A stretch of DNA of 45,852 nucleotides from NCBI GenBank assembly GCA_030695945.1, contig JAUYOG010000012.1, forward strand, positions 1 to 45,852. Reading direction: 5' to 3'. The notes beneath the pieces are model-generated. The model did no database searches. It worked only from the letters and a program-made list of their open reading frames with translations, and had not been told where the DNA came from. Source of the stretch: Ramlibacter sp. (GTDB lineage: Bacteria; Pseudomonadota; Gammaproteobacteria; Burkholderiales; Burkholderiaceae_C). The position numbers and the translations under genes are program-made. Each line of letters starts with the position of its first letter. Within the stretch, counting starts at the first letter, position 1. Of the stretch, positions 35,234 through 43,853 are shown one piece after another.

Positions 35234-36096
35234 CGCGCCGGGCCTCGCCGTTGCAGGCAATCGACCATGAGCTGCGCCGCCTGCCCCATGCGCGGGCCGG
35301 CGCGCACCAGCACGTCGCCCTGCGCCGCGTCGAAGAAGCAGACGCGGCCGTCGCGCACCGCCCGGATGTGGTCCCATCCTGGCCGCGTCCTGATCGCGCG
35401 CGCATCGTGGTCGGAGACCATGATGACCTGCGGATCGGCGCGCACTACGAACTCCGGATTGAGCTTCGGGAAGGGCCCGAGCCCGCCCGGCACGACGTTG
35501 ACGACGCCGATTCTCGCGAGCATTTCGCCGATAAACGATGCCTCGCTCGCCGCATAGGGCGCACTGTTCACCTCGAAGTAGACGGTCGTTCCGCGCAGCG
35601 CGGGCGGCAATCGGCGCGCCGCCGCGTCCACACCGGCCTCCAGCCGCTGCCACCGGGCGGCGCCGTCGGCGACTTCCAGCACCTGCGCCAGCTGCGCCCA
35701 CGCCCGCCGCAGGTCGGCCAGCGACTTGGGCTCCAGCGTGGCGACTTTGATGCCCAGCCCCTCGAGCCGGCCCACGGCGCGCGACGACGAGGCCAGCAGC
35801 ACAAGATCGGGCTTGAGCGCGACGACGCGCTCGATGTTCGTGTCCTCCAGGCCGCCCAGCCGCGGCAGCCCGCGCACCTGCGCCGGCCAGTTGGAAAAAT
35901 CGTCCACGCCAACCAGCCGGTCGCATGCGCCGAGCTCGCACACCATCTCCGTCAGCGAAGGCAGCATGGCGACGATGCGCTGGGGCGCGCGCGGCAGTTC
36001 CAGCGCGACGCCGCGGTCGTCCACGATCCCCGCCCCGTGCGCCTGCGATGCGAAAGCGCACAACGCCACCAGCCATGCCCGCACGACATTCCTCAT
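35230..36096 (-). CDS. btuF: Periplasmic cobalamin-binding protein BtuF
   Basis: A 288-residue substrate-binding protein with an N-terminal signal peptide (about 1-21, VALCAFASQAHG) and the TroA-like fold: RIVAMLPSLTEMVCELG, RVVALKPDLVLL, and GGLGPFPKLNPEFVV. It delivers B12 to BtuCD. Start and stop overlap its neighbours in ATGA-type junctions (36093-36096 with cobU, 35230-35233 with btuC). Confidence 0.92.
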   Translation of the reverse strand: MRNVVRAWLVALCAFASQAHGAGIVDDRGVALELPRAPQRIVAMLPSLTEMVCELGACDRLVGVDDFSNWPAQVRGLPRLGGLEDTNIERVVALKPDLVLLASSSRAVGRLEGLGIKVATLEPKSLADLRRAWAQLAQVLEVADGAARWQRLEAGVDAAARRLPPALRGTTVYFEVNSAPYAASEASFIGEMLARIGVVNVVPGGLGPFPKLNPEFVVRADPQVIMVSDHDARAIRTRPGWDHIRAVRDGRVCFFDAAQGDVLVRAGPRMGQAAQLMVDCLQRRGPAR

Positions 36097-36668
36097 GACG
36101 CGCCCTTGAGCACCAGCGCCTGGCGGGCGGACATCAGCGTCACGCGCTCGCAGGCGGCCGCCGCCTGCTGGTTCAGGCCGCCCAGCGCATCCAGGAAGGC
36201 GCGCGCGTCCTGGCCCGGAGGAACCGCGTCGGGGCCGATCTCGTTGCTGATCAGCACGATCGGGCCGGCGCACGCGCGCAGGGCGCCGGCGATCGTGTCG
36301 GCCGGTGCCGATATGCCGTTCGAGTCGTCGCCGGGCACCGAGGGCATCAGCCGCGCCGTCAGCCAGAGCGTCAGGCAATCGACCACGATCAGGGTGTCGG
36401 CGCGGCCGCTGCGGCCGATCGCGCGGGCCAGCTCCAGCGGCTCCTCCATCGTCGCCATGCGCGGCACAGGCTCGGCGGGGCGGCGCCGGTGCTGCGAGAT
36501 GCGCTCGCGCATCTCGTCGTCCCAGGCCTGCGCCGTCGCGATGTAGAACGCGCGATGCCCCGGCGATTGCGCGAGCCAGGCGGCGGCCAGCGATTCCGCG
36601 CGCGCCGTCTTGCCGCTCTCCGGGCCGCCCAGGATCAGTTCGCTACGCACGACTCGAAGCTCAGCCAT
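36093..36668 (-). CDS. cobU: Adenosylcobinamide kinase / guanylyltransferase CobU
   Basis: A 191-residue bifunctional enzyme that phosphorylates adenosylcobinamide and then transfers GMP, building the B12 nucleotide loop. The P-loop reads LILGGPESGKTARAE (the more common form is GGxRSGKS). The second conserved block is ISNEIGPDAVPPGQDARAFLD. It overlaps the upstream BtuF-like gene by 8 bp and btuF by 4 bp. Its presence with cobQ and btu genes indicates cobinamide salvage and not only uptake. Confidence 0.92.
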   Translation of the reverse strand: MAELRVVRSELILGGPESGKTARAESLAAAWLAQSPGHRAFYIATAQAWDDEMRERISQHRRRPAEPVPRMATMEEPLELARAIGRSGRADTLIVVDCLTLWLTARLMPSVPGDDSNGISAPADTIAGALRACAGPIVLISNEIGPDAVPPGQDARAFLDALGGLNQQAAAACERVTLMSARQALVLKGAS

Positions 36669-37476
36669 GGGCTTTGCTCCAACTCATGACGATGCGGTGC
36701 AGCTGTTCCACGCCATCGGTCAACGCCGCCGGCCCCGGCTGCAGGATGTCCGCGGACTTGATCTCGAACAGCTGCCCGTTCTTCACCGCGCTCACCGCTT
36801 CCCACCCTGGCCGCGCGGCCACCTTCTCCGGCCTGAACTTCTTGCCGCACCACGAGCCCACGATGATGTCCGGGTTGCGGCGTGCGATTTCCGCACCGTC
36901 CGCGATGATGCGATCCTTGCCCATCGGCTGGGCCGCGAGCTCGGGGAAGCAGTCCTCGCCGCCCGCGATGCCGACGAGTTCCGACACCCAGCGGATCGCG
37001 CTGATGTGCGGCTCGTCCCACTCCTCGAAGAACACCTTCGGGCGCCGCGGCAGGGCTTTCGCGGCTTCCTCGACGGCATGCAGCCGGTCGCGCATGGCCG
37101 CCATCAGCGCCAGCCCGCGCTCGGCCTGCCCCACCATGGCCGCCACCTGGTACAGCATGGAGAAAATCTCCTCCACGCTGCGCTGGTTGAACACCGTCAC
37201 CTGCACGCCCTTGCGGATCAGCTCGGCGGCGATGTCGGCCTGCAGGTCCGAAAATCCGAACACGCAGTCCGGCCGCAGCGCGAGGATCTTGTCGATCTTC
37301 GCGTTCAGGAAGGCACTGACCTTCGGCTTCTCCTCGCGGGCGCGGCGCGGGCGCACCGTGTAGCCCGAGATGCCGACAATGCGGTCTTCCTGCCCCAGCA
37401 GGTACAGCCACTCCGTCGTCTCCTCGGTGAGGCAGACGATCCGCTGCGGTCCGCGGGGCAGGTCGATGTGCGGCAC
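36661..37476 (-). CDS. BtuF-like cobalamin-binding protein without signal peptide
   Basis: A 271-residue TroA/BtuF-fold protein starting at GTG 37476 with AAGGAG 6 nt upstream. It begins directly at the mature fold (PHIDLPRGPQRIVCLTEETT), so no signal peptide is encoded. Core blocks are DKILALRPDCVFGFSDLQAD, a conserved VFFEEWDEPHISAIRWVSEL, and GSWCGKKF. It differs from the exported BtuF at 35230 and may bind corrinoids in the cytosol. It follows btuB by 14 nt. Export by another route or a missed start cannot be excluded, but the 5' side is closed by the btuB stop. Confidence 0.85.
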   Translation of the reverse strand: MPHIDLPRGPQRIVCLTEETTEWLYLLGQEDRIVGISGYTVRPRRAREEKPKVSAFLNAKIDKILALRPDCVFGFSDLQADIAAELIRKGVQVTVFNQRSVEEIFSMLYQVAAMVGQAERGLALMAAMRDRLHAVEEAAKALPRRPKVFFEEWDEPHISAIRWVSELVGIAGGEDCFPELAAQPMGKDRIIADGAEIARRNPDIIVGSWCGKKFRPEKVAARPGWEAVSAVKNGQLFEIKSADILQPGPAALTDGVEQLHRIVMSWSKAHG

Positions 37477-37490
37477 TTCGGCTCCTTGCG

Positions 37491-39437
37491 TCAGAACTGG
37501 TAACGCACGGCCGCGGTGACGGTTCGGCCCGGTTCGGGATACACGGCGGCAGTCACCCCGCCCGAACAGCCGAAGGCCTGCGTGAAGTACTTCCTGCCCG
37601 TCAGGTTGTTCACGCCCAGCGACAGCTCGACCTTCTGCCACTGGAAGGCATAGCGCGCGTCGGCGATCGTGTAGGCCGGCATGGTGCAGGCGTTGTTGAA
37701 GTCCGGATGTTGCGAGGATACCCAGTTGACCCCGCCGCTCACGCGGTGCCCGGCCACCGGCGTCCAGTCGGCGCGCACGGCCAGCGTCCTGCGCGGCACC
37801 AGCGGCACGTCGTTGCCCGCGTAGGAGCCCGCGCGGAAAGTCGCGCGCCGCAGCGCTGCGTTCACGCGCAGCGTGACCGATTTCGTGAGCGCATGGCTGG
37901 TGTCCAGCTCCACTCCCTGGCGGCGCGTGGGATTGAAATTGACGTTGGCGCCGGAGAAGCCGAAGGGGCCCGCCGCATTCGGGTCAAAGCCGATCTCGTT
38001 GTCCAGGAGGCTGCGATACACGCGAAATTCGGCCTTGCCCGACGCATAGGCGAAGCGTGCGCCCAGCTCCAGGTCCCGCGAAGTCTGCGGCTCCAGGATG
38101 GTGGCGGGCGCGGTGTAGCCGAACTCGTCCACGTTGGCGAGCCGATAGCTACGGCCGGCACGCACGTAAGCGGTGGCGCCGCGCCCGAACGGGTGGCTCA
38201 CTCCCAGGTCCCAGGCATGCTGGCGGCCGGCCGTGCCCGCGGCCGCGCTGGTGTTGTCCTTGGCGATCTTCTCGGTGCGCAACCCGGCGGACAAGCGCGT
38301 GCCGCCTGCGAGCGTCACGTCGTCCTTGAGGTACCAGGCGCGCGAGGACTGGTTGGCGGTGGAACCGAAAGCGCCGAGCACGTCGCGGGTCCACCGCGCG
38401 TAATCCGTGCCCAGCACCAGCAGGTTCCGCACCCCGCCGAACGTCAGCTGGTTGCGTGCGCGCAGGCCGTAGTTGGCCGCATCGATGTCGTAGTCGAACG
38501 GAAAGCCGCTGTTGAGGCTGGTGAGGCTCTTCTCGCGCTGCCCCGCGTCCGCGGCCAGCTGCCAGCTGCCCAGTTGCGCCTCGGCAAAGACGCTGGTGCG
38601 CTGGTTGCGGATGTCGGCCCGGTCATCGAGCTTGGTGGATTGGCGCGGGTCGGCCCCGTATTGCGCCAGGGTGAGCGCGCCGGGCAACCGGGTCTCCAGG
38701 TCGTCGCGCCCGGCACGCGCGCCGAGGCGCAGCCAGTCGTTGGCCCATTGCGCCGTTGCCGAGAGCGCATCGCTTTCCGAACGGAAGTTGTCGCGGTGGT
38801 TGTCGGTGTCGCGCTTCTGGCCGGATACGTCGAGCGAGAAGCCGCCGCCCGACACCGTTGCGTTGGCCCGCATGTCGCGCAGGCGGTGGCTGCCGGCGGC
38901 GGCGTACACCGAGGCGGTGTTGCGGCGGTCCGCGCCGCTGCCGGCCTTGGTGGTGATGACGATCACGCCGCCGGTCGCGCCCTCGCCGTACAGCACGGCC
39001 CCGCTGCCACGGAGGATCTCGATGCGCTCCACCGATTCGATGGGGATGCCCGCGAGCCGCGTTCCGCCGAGGTCGGCCTCGGACACGCGCAGCCCGTCGA
39101 CGATGACGAGCTGGTTGTTGTCGGCCGTGCCGCCGAAGCCGCGCAAGTCGAGGTTGTACTCGCCGCCGCCGTAAAAATCCTGCCGGCCGACGACGCCGAG
39201 GATGCGCATCAGCGCCTCGTTGACCGTGGCCGCGCCGGAGGCGCGGATCTCATCGGCGGTGATGACGCTGACCCCCAGCGGCAGCGATTGCACCGGCTCG
39301 GCGAACCGGGTGGCGGTGATGACGGTTTCAGGCAGGGCGATCCGCTGGGCGATGACCTGGGCGGATGCGGTGGGCCATGCGGCGGCGAGCGCCAGGGACA
39401 GCGCGGTGGCGCGCGGCGAAAACGAAGGAGCGTTCAT
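37491..39437 (-). CDS. btuB: TonB-dependent outer-membrane cobalamin receptor BtuB
   Basis: A 648-residue TonB-dependent transporter. A signal peptide (about 1-26) is followed by a TonB box (ETVITATR), the plug domain (about 45-160, with NQLVIVDGLRV and IERIEILRGSGAVLYG-like text) and a beta-barrel ending in the terminal Phe (AAVRYQF). It imports vitamin B12 across the outer membrane. It is the first gene behind the cobalamin riboswitch at 39540-39690. No strong Shine-Dalgarno is seen at the ATG, consistent with riboswitch control of translation. Confidence 0.93.
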   Translation of the reverse strand: MNAPSFSPRATALSLALAAAWPTASAQVIAQRIALPETVITATRFAEPVQSLPLGVSVITADEIRASGAATVNEALMRILGVVGRQDFYGGGEYNLDLRGFGGTADNNQLVIVDGLRVSEADLGGTRLAGIPIESVERIEILRGSGAVLYGEGATGGVIVITTKAGSGADRRNTASVYAAAGSHRLRDMRANATVSGGGFSLDVSGQKRDTDNHRDNFRSESDALSATAQWANDWLRLGARAGRDDLETRLPGALTLAQYGADPRQSTKLDDRADIRNQRTSVFAEAQLGSWQLAADAGQREKSLTSLNSGFPFDYDIDAANYGLRARNQLTFGGVRNLLVLGTDYARWTRDVLGAFGSTANQSSRAWYLKDDVTLAGGTRLSAGLRTEKIAKDNTSAAAGTAGRQHAWDLGVSHPFGRGATAYVRAGRSYRLANVDEFGYTAPATILEPQTSRDLELGARFAYASGKAEFRVYRSLLDNEIGFDPNAAGPFGFSGANVNFNPTRRQGVELDTSHALTKSVTLRVNAALRRATFRAGSYAGNDVPLVPRRTLAVRADWTPVAGHRVSGGVNWVSSQHPDFNNACTMPAYTIADARYAFQWQKVELSLGVNNLTGRKYFTQAFGCSGGVTAAVYPEPGRTVTAAVRYQF

Positions 39438-39497
39438 GATGGAAAGGACACGTTTCAATACCCGGACTGGCTTCCCCGCCAGTACATTGGGCGTCAA

Positions 39498-39532
39498 GGC
39501 CGCGTCATTCTTCGAAAAGGAATGGCGCGGCC
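39498..39532 (-). promoter_or_regulatory. Hairpin in the riboswitch expression platform
   Basis: GGCCGCG-T-CATTC (39498-39510) pairs with GAATG-G-CGCGGCC (39520-39532), a 12-bp stem with one internal mismatch between riboswitch and btuB. No T-run follows on the minus strand, so a simple terminator is unlikely. A smaller hairpin CTGGC/GCCAG lies at 39467-39482. Confidence 0.5.
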
Positions 39533-39539
39533 GCCGTGT

Positions 39540-39690
39540 TGGCCGGTATCCGGGCTGGCGGGTCGTTTCCATCGCCTTCCCAGGCGCGCTGTTTCAGGCG
39601 CGTCCAGTGGCTTTGCGTGATGGAAGCGGAATTTCCATGAAATTCGTCCGCTTACCGTTGCGGGGGCAGCGCAGGTTAGCTCGAGCCGTG
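39540..39690 (-). promoter_or_regulatory. Cobalamin riboswitch
   Basis: Read on the minus strand, the conserved blocks appear in order: CTGCCCCCGCAACGGTAAGC (about 39669-39650), GCCACTG (39613-39607), GGGAAGGC (39582-39575) and AGCCCGGATACCGGCC (39557-39542). These are the diagnostic segments of the adenosylcobalamin-type riboswitch. It precedes btuB by about 100 nt and should reduce expression of the whole btu-cob operon when B12 is abundant. Outer boundaries are approximate. Confidence 0.9.
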
Positions 39691-39768
39691 GGCGGCGAAA
39701 GCCTCCTGCTTCCCGTTGAACTGCGGCATGTGAACCACACCGCGAGCACCAACGCTGGCCATTTTAAG

Positions 39769-39795
39769 TTGAAATCTGTCACAAAACCCTACAAT
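39769..39795 (+). promoter_or_regulatory. Possible sigma-70 promoter for the zapB-like gene
   Basis: TTGAAA (39769-39774) and TACAAT (39790-39795) have good hexamers with a short 15-nt spacer. The ATG follows 10 nt after the -10, so the leader would be only a few nt long. Confidence 0.4.
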
Positions 39796-39804
39796 TGCCT
39801 CCGT

Positions 39805-40017
39805 ATGCCCAGTGCCTCCCAAATCGACCAGATTGCGGAACGCGTCGAGCGCCTGCTCGTGCGTTACGAGGAGCTCCAGCGCACCAACACGCTGCTGGCC
39901 GAACAGGTCGAAGTGCTCACGCACGAACGCGACTCCCTCAAGTCCCGCCTCTCGGCCGCCCGCGCCCGCGTGGACGCGCTGCTCGAGCGGCTGCCCGAAA
40001 TCAAGAGCGCCGCATGA
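39805..40017 (+). CDS. ZapB-like small coiled-coil cell-division protein
   Basis: A 70-residue, entirely helical coiled-coil protein (heptad pattern from QIDQIAERVERLLVRYEELQ to the end). It matches the short conserved protein found directly before zapA in betaproteobacteria, thought to act with ZapA at the FtsZ ring. It ends 52 nt before zapA; the gap holds a mini-repeat with the zapA ribosome binding site. Confidence 0.8.
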   Translation: MPSASQIDQIAERVERLLVRYEELQRTNTLLAEQVEVLTHERDSLKSRLSAARARVDALLERLPEIKSAA

Positions 40018-40040
40018 GCCGGGCCACTTGCGACGCGAAT

Positions 40041-40064
40041 ACCGCAGCGCGAAGCGCGGAGGTT
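40041..40064 (+). repeat. Mini-repeat carrying a ribosome binding site, copy 2
   Basis: ACCGCAGCGCGAAGCGCGG followed by AGGTT; 21 of 24 positions equal the copy at 16553-16576. GGAGG at 40058-40062 is the zapA Shine-Dalgarno. Confidence 0.5.
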
Positions 40065-40069
40065 TTCGA

Positions 40070-40438
40070 ATGGCTGTGATGAAGCAACTCGAGGTCCAGA
40101 TCATGGGCCAGAGCTACCTTCTCGCCTGCCCCGAGGGCGGCGAGCAGCGCCTGCTGGAAGCGGTCGAGAAAGTCGATACCGCGATGTGCAAGATCCGCGA
40201 TGCCGGCAAGGTGAAGGCGCGTGACCGCATCGCCGTGCTCGCCGCGCTGAACCTCGCGTTCGACGTGAGCGACCGCAGCGCGTCGGCATTCCAGGCTTCG
40301 TCCTTCGCGCCATCGGAGCTGCCCGTGCAGGGCAATGGCAACGGCAACGGCAACGGGCACGACCTGAACGACCCGCGGCTGGGCAACCTCCTTCAGCGCC
40401 TGGACAGGGCGCTCGGCGACGACGGCCGCCTGATCTAG
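40070..40438 (+). CDS. zapA: Cell division protein ZapA
   Basis: A 122-residue FtsZ-ring stabiliser. The N-terminal globular part reads QLEVQIMGQSYLLACPEGGE, then helices ending in RDRIAVLAALNLAFDV. A Gly-Asn repeat linker (GNGNGNGNGH, about 96-105) precedes the last helix and is unusual. The ATG at 40070 is preferred over that at 40079 because GGAGG lies 7 nt upstream. The 6S RNA gene follows, as in many proteobacteria. Confidence 0.9.
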   Translation: MAVMKQLEVQIMGQSYLLACPEGGEQRLLEAVEKVDTAMCKIRDAGKVKARDRIAVLAALNLAFDVSDRSASAFQASSFAPSELPVQGNGNGNGNGHDLNDPRLGNLLQRLDRALGDDGRLI

Positions 40439-40570
40439 GGGCCTGGGTCAAGCCCGGGATGGCATCCCTCCCACAGTTCGCCGGTTTTCCCGCTTGTCAA
40501 GTTCCCTTTCGCGCGTGCGGGCCAAATTTTTTTACGCCCCCGCAGCGCGCCGAGCCCCTACAATGAATCC

Positions 40571-40746
40571 GTGTCTGCAGTGCGTGCCGGGCTTTATATT
40601 TCCTTGAACCAATGCTCATTGAGCCCGGGCTGGGAACATCTCTTGGCGAGCGTGATCGTCTCGCGTCAGATGAACCCAACGCCAAGCTGACCTAGCCCAC
40701 CTGAACCCCGGTTCAGGATGCCGGTCCGGTGGCACTTGCAGACGCC
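40571..40746 (+). ncRNA. ssrS: 6S RNA
   Basis: About 176 nt, downstream of zapA as is usual. The closing stem is visible: GTCTGCAGTGC at the 5' end against GGCACTTGCAGAC at the 3' end. The sequence CCTTGAACC and the GAGCCCGGGCTGGGAACATC region resemble betaproteobacterial 6S RNAs. A TACAAT -10 lies at 40559-40564, about 7 nt before the proposed 5' end; the -35 is weak. 6S RNA inhibits sigma-70 RNA polymerase in stationary phase. Confidence 0.85.
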
Positions 40747-40756
40747 TAATTCATTC

Positions 40757-40785
40757 ATTTGAAAAACGCTCCGCGTTTTTCAAAT
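40757..40785. terminator. Perfect 13-bp hairpin after 6S RNA
   Basis: ATTTGAAAAACGC (40757-40769), loop TCC, GCGTTTTTCAAAT (40773-40785). The stem is perfect, with A and T tracts inside it. It is suited to terminate or mark the end of 6S precursor transcripts in either direction. Confidence 0.7.
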
Positions 40786-40795
40786 GGCTAGCTAG

Positions 40796-40828
40796 TTGAA
40801 AAAGCCGGAGTGAATCCGGCTTTTTCAA
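40796..40828. terminator. Perfect 14-bp bidirectional terminator
   Basis: TTGAAAAAGCCGGA (40796-40809), loop GTGAA, TCCGGCTTTTTCAA (40815-40828). The GC core flanked by A5 and T5 is a classic bidirectional rho-independent terminator. It insulates 6S RNA from the permease gene. Confidence 0.85.
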
Positions 40829-40900
40829 TGGGGGACCGGGCTGCGCGTTGCTCCGCCCGGTCCGAGTCTGGGCTGCTGCTGAGCCTGCGAGAATCCTTGT

Positions 40901-41716
40901 ATGGCTTTGCAACCCCTCCTCATTTTCGAACTCGCCCTGCTGGGCATCGGCACCGGCTTTCTCGCGGGCCTGCTGGGCATCGGCGGCGGCATGCTGATGG
41001 TGCCCTTCCTCACCATCATCCTGTCGGGCCAGGGCGTCGCGCCCGACCTGGCCGTGAAGATGGCGATCGCCACGTCGATGGCCACGATCATCTTCACCTC
41101 GATCTCCAGCGTGCGCGCGCACCACAAGCGCGGTGCGGTGCGGTGGGACATCGTCAAGCGCCTCGCGCCGGGCATCGTCATCGGCAGCATGATCGGCAGC
41201 CTTGGCGTGTTCGCGCTGCTCAAGGGCTCCTACCTCGCCATCTTCTTCGGCCTGTTCGTGGGCTTCTCGGCCACGCAGATGTTCCTCGACAAGAAGCCCA
41301 AGCCGACGCGGCAGATGCCGGGCACCGGCGGGCAGTTCGCGGCCGGCGGCTTCATCGGGTTCCTTTCGGGTCTGGTCGGCGCCGGGGGCGGGTTCATCAG
41401 CGTGCCGTTCATGACGTGGTGCAACGTCGCGATCCACAACGCCGTCGCGACATCGGCCGCCCTGGGCTTTCCCATCGCGGCGGCGAACGTCATCGGCTAC
41501 GTGGTCAGCGGGCTGAAGGTGCAGGACCTGCCGCCCGCCTCGTTCGGCTACATCTGGCTGCCCGGCCTGGTGGTGATCGCGGCCTGCAGTTTCTTCATGG
41601 CGCCGGTCGGCGCGAAGGCGGCGCATGCGCTGCCCGTCGGCAGGCTCAAGCGCATCTTCGCGATCATCCTTTATGTGCTCGCGGCTTACATGTTCTACAA
41701 GGGCGTGGCCGGCTGA
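40901..41716 (+). CDS. TauE/SafE-family permease
   Basis: A 271-residue integral membrane protein with about eight segments and the duplicated glycine-rich motif of this family (GFLAGLLGIGGGMLMVPFL near 19-37 and GFLSGLVGAGGGFISVPFM in the second half). Members export sulfite, sulfoacetate or related organic anions. No sulfur-metabolism gene lies nearby, so the substrate is open. It ends 19 nt before the transglutaminase gene. Confidence 0.88.
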   Translation: MALQPLLIFELALLGIGTGFLAGLLGIGGGMLMVPFLTIILSGQGVAPDLAVKMAIATSMATIIFTSISSVRAHHKRGAVRWDIVKRLAPGIVIGSMIGSLGVFALLKGSYLAIFFGLFVGFSATQMFLDKKPKPTRQMPGTGGQFAAGGFIGFLSGLVGAGGGFISVPFMTWCNVAIHNAVATSAALGFPIAAANVIGYVVSGLKVQDLPPASFGYIWLPGLVVIAACSFFMAPVGAKAAHALPVGRLKRIFAIILYVLAAYMFYKGVAG

Positions 41717-41735
41717 AGCGCAAAATGGTCGGTCC

Positions 41736-42650
41736 ATGACAGCTGCCGCCACCCCGCCGATCCGCCTGCGCTACAAGGCAGACCTGCGCTATGACGTGCG
41801 CGCCGACGGCTGCGACTTCATCTTCAACGTGCAGGCCACGCGCACGCCGCAGCAGCGCGTGGTGAGCGAAGCGCTGCACGTCAGCCCCGAGCTGGCCATG
41901 CACACCTACATCGAGCCGGTCACGCAGGCGCGCTTCCTGAGGCTGCGCGCCGACACCGGGCCGCTGCGCGTGACGTGCGAAACGGTGGTCGACCTGGCGC
42001 ACCACCGCGCCGCGCCCGCGTCGCTGGAAGAAGTGTGGATTTCCGAGGTGCCCGCGCAGGTCCTGCCCTACCTCTACCCCAGCCGCTATTGCGAGTCCGA
42101 CCGCCTGCACCGCTTCGCCTTCGCGGAATTCGGCAGCCTATGGCAGGGCTACGGCCGGGTGCAGGCGATTCGCGACTGGGTGCTGCGCCACGTCGACTTC
42201 CTGTCGAACAGCTCGGATGCCAACACGTCGGCCTGCGACACGCTGGTCACCAAGCAGGGCGTCTGCCGCGATTTCGCGCACCTGATGATCGCGCTGTGCC
42301 GCGCGGTGAACATTCCCGCGCGATTCGCCACCGGCATCGACTACGGCGCCGACCCGAAGCTCGGGCCGCCGGACTTCCACGCCTATGTCGAGGCCTACGT
42401 CGGCCACCGCTGGTACCTGTTCGATCCTTCGGGCACGGCCATCCCGATGGGCTTCATCCGCCTGGCCACCGGCCGCGACGCCGCCGATGCCGCGTTCGCA
42501 TCGATCTTCGGCAGCGTGAACTGGCAGGCGCCCTTGATCGAGATCGAGGCCATCGCCGGCGCGGACGGCGTATGCCGCGTTCCGGTGCACTGCGACGACG
42601 CGCTGTCGACCGACGCCGGGCCGCGCGAATCAGCCGTGGGCGGCCCGTGA
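41736..42650 (+). CDS. Transglutaminase-like cysteine protease-fold protein
   Basis: A 304-residue cytosolic protein with an N-terminal beta domain (about 10-90) and a transglutaminase core. The catalytic triad is visible as Cys in KQGVCRDFAHL, His in PPDFHAYVEAYV and Asp in YLFDPSG. It matches the short bacterial form, often annotated as transglutaminase family protein, with peptidase or amidase activity suspected. The 3' end overlaps the convergent monooxygenase-fold gene by 21 bp. Confidence 0.88.
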   Translation: MTAAATPPIRLRYKADLRYDVRADGCDFIFNVQATRTPQQRVVSEALHVSPELAMHTYIEPVTQARFLRLRADTGPLRVTCETVVDLAHHRAAPASLEEVWISEVPAQVLPYLYPSRYCESDRLHRFAFAEFGSLWQGYGRVQAIRDWVLRHVDFLSNSSDANTSACDTLVTKQGVCRDFAHLMIALCRAVNIPARFATGIDYGADPKLGPPDFHAYVEAYVGHRWYLFDPSGTAIPMGFIRLATGRDAADAAFASIFGSVNWQAPLIEIEAIAGADGVCRVPVHCDDALSTDAGPRESAVGGP

Positions 42651-42974
42651 ATCCGCGGGCGCCTGGTCGCGCTCGTCGAGCCCGTAGTCCCGCGTCACCT
42701 CGGCGATCCGCAGCCGGTATTCCCTGAACATCGTCGTGCGGCCGGCCGCCTGCGCGGCGCGGTGCGCCTCCAGGTTGCGCCAGGCCGTGAGGCACGAGTC
42801 GTCGCGCCAGAACTGCAGCGACAGGAGCTTGCCCGGATCGGTGAGGCTCTGGAAGCGCTCGATGGAGATGAAGCCGTCCATCTTCACCAGCTCGTTCTTG
42901 AGCTCGGCCGCCCAGTCCAGGTAGCCCGCGCGGTGGTCCGGGTGCGGCCACACCTCGAAGATGACGGCGATCAT
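42630..42974 (-). CDS. Antibiotic biosynthesis monooxygenase-fold (ABM) protein
   Basis: A 114-residue dimeric alpha-beta barrel protein: [20 protein letters not shown], then [20 protein letters not shown] and the [17 protein letters not shown] segment typical of ABM proteins. Such proteins range from haem-degrading to quinone-forming monooxygenases; no specific residues decide here. It overlaps the next upstream gene by 4 nt (ATGA), forming a unit with the NIPSNAP and OsmC genes. Confidence 0.82.
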   Translation of the reverse strand: MIAVIFEVWPHPDHRAGYLDWAAELKNELVKMDGFISIERFQSLTDPGKLLSLQFWRDDSCLTAWRNLEAHRAAQAAGRTTMFREYRLRIAEVTRDYGLDERDQAPADSRAAHG

Positions 42975-43312
42975 GCGACTGCTTCCACGGCGGGCCGCTG
43001 GAACGCCTCGGGCACGACCTCGGTGAAGCGCCGCTCCTCACGCAGGATGAAGCGCTCGCGCTGGGCAAAGGCGAAATTCTCGACTACCTTCGGGTCGCGC
43101 CTCAGGCGCGCGCGATAGGCCTCGTAGTCGGCCAGGCTCGCGAATGCGATCAGGCCCCAGGCCTCGTAGTTGCTGCCCTCGTGCGGCAGGAAGTACCCCA
43201 GCAGGTTGCCGCCCAGGCGCGGGATGATCTCCGCCCAGGCCACGGCGTACTGGCGGAAGGCCTCGCGCTGGAACGGGTCGATCTCGTACCGGATGAAGCA
43301 GGTGATGGTCAT
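42971..43312 (-). CDS. NIPSNAP-family protein
   Basis: A 113-residue dimeric alpha-beta barrel protein of the NIPSNAP family: [20 protein letters not shown], then [19 protein letters not shown] and RDPKVVENF. Function is unknown for bacterial members. It is 4 nt after the OsmC gene and coupled to the ABM gene. Confidence 0.85.
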   Translation of the reverse strand: MTITCFIRYEIDPFQREAFRQYAVAWAEIIPRLGGNLLGYFLPHEGSNYEAWGLIAFASLADYEAYRARLRRDPKVVENFAFAQRERFILREERRFTEVVPEAFQRPAVEAVA

Positions 43313-43316
43313 GGGT

Positions 43317-43781
43317 CTAGTCCTGGGGTTCGCAGCGCACGTCGGTGGTCACGGAGTTGGCGATGAAGCATTCCTCGTGCGCGCGGTGGTGCAGTTCGCC
43401 CAGCTGCTCGCGCGTGGGCAGTTTTTCGCCCGAGAAGATCGCCTGCGGCCGCAGCGTGACTGTCGTCATCGCCATCTTCCCCGCCGCATTGCGCTCCATC
43501 GTGCCTTCGGCGGTGTCGGTGTAGCTGTCGACGCAGAAGCCCCGCTTGGCCGCGATCGACAGGAACCACAGCATGTGGCAATTGGAAAGCGATGCAACGA
43601 ACAGCTCCTCGGGGTCGACGGCCGCGGGGTCGGACTGCGGCGGCGGCACGACGTGGGGCGAGGACGAGCCGGCGATCTCGACGCCGCCGTCGAAGCGGAT
43701 CAGGTGGCGCCGGCTGTAGCGGTTGCCGGTGAAGTCCTGACCTTTGCGTTGCCAGAGGATCTGAGCGGTGTAGTGGGACAT
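43317..43781 (-). CDS. OsmC/Ohr-family peroxidase-like protein
   Basis: A 154-residue OsmC-type protein with the two redox cysteines in LSNCHMLWF and EECFIANS. These reduce organic hydroperoxides or bind reactive electrophiles. It resembles the OsmC subgroup with N-terminal [20 protein letters not shown]. It is first in a three-gene unit and divergent from the ArsR-type regulator, which is a candidate to control it. Confidence 0.88.
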   Translation of the reverse strand: MSHYTAQILWQRKGQDFTGNRYSRRHLIRFDGGVEIAGSSSPHVVPPPQSDPAAVDPEELFVASLSNCHMLWFLSIAAKRGFCVDSYTDTAEGTMERNAAGKMAMTTVTLRPQAIFSGEKLPTREQLGELHHRAHEECFIANSVTTDVRCEPQD

Positions 43782-43853
43782 GGTTGGGGCGGTGGTGCCG
43801 GAAATTCGGAATTGGAAGTGTCGCCAGCCGCGGCCGGTTTGTCGAGCATCAAC

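Noticed and set aside
40757..40828. CRISPR-like or repeat array
   Set aside because: The two neighbouring hairpins differ in sequence and there are only two; they are best read as terminators after 6S RNA.
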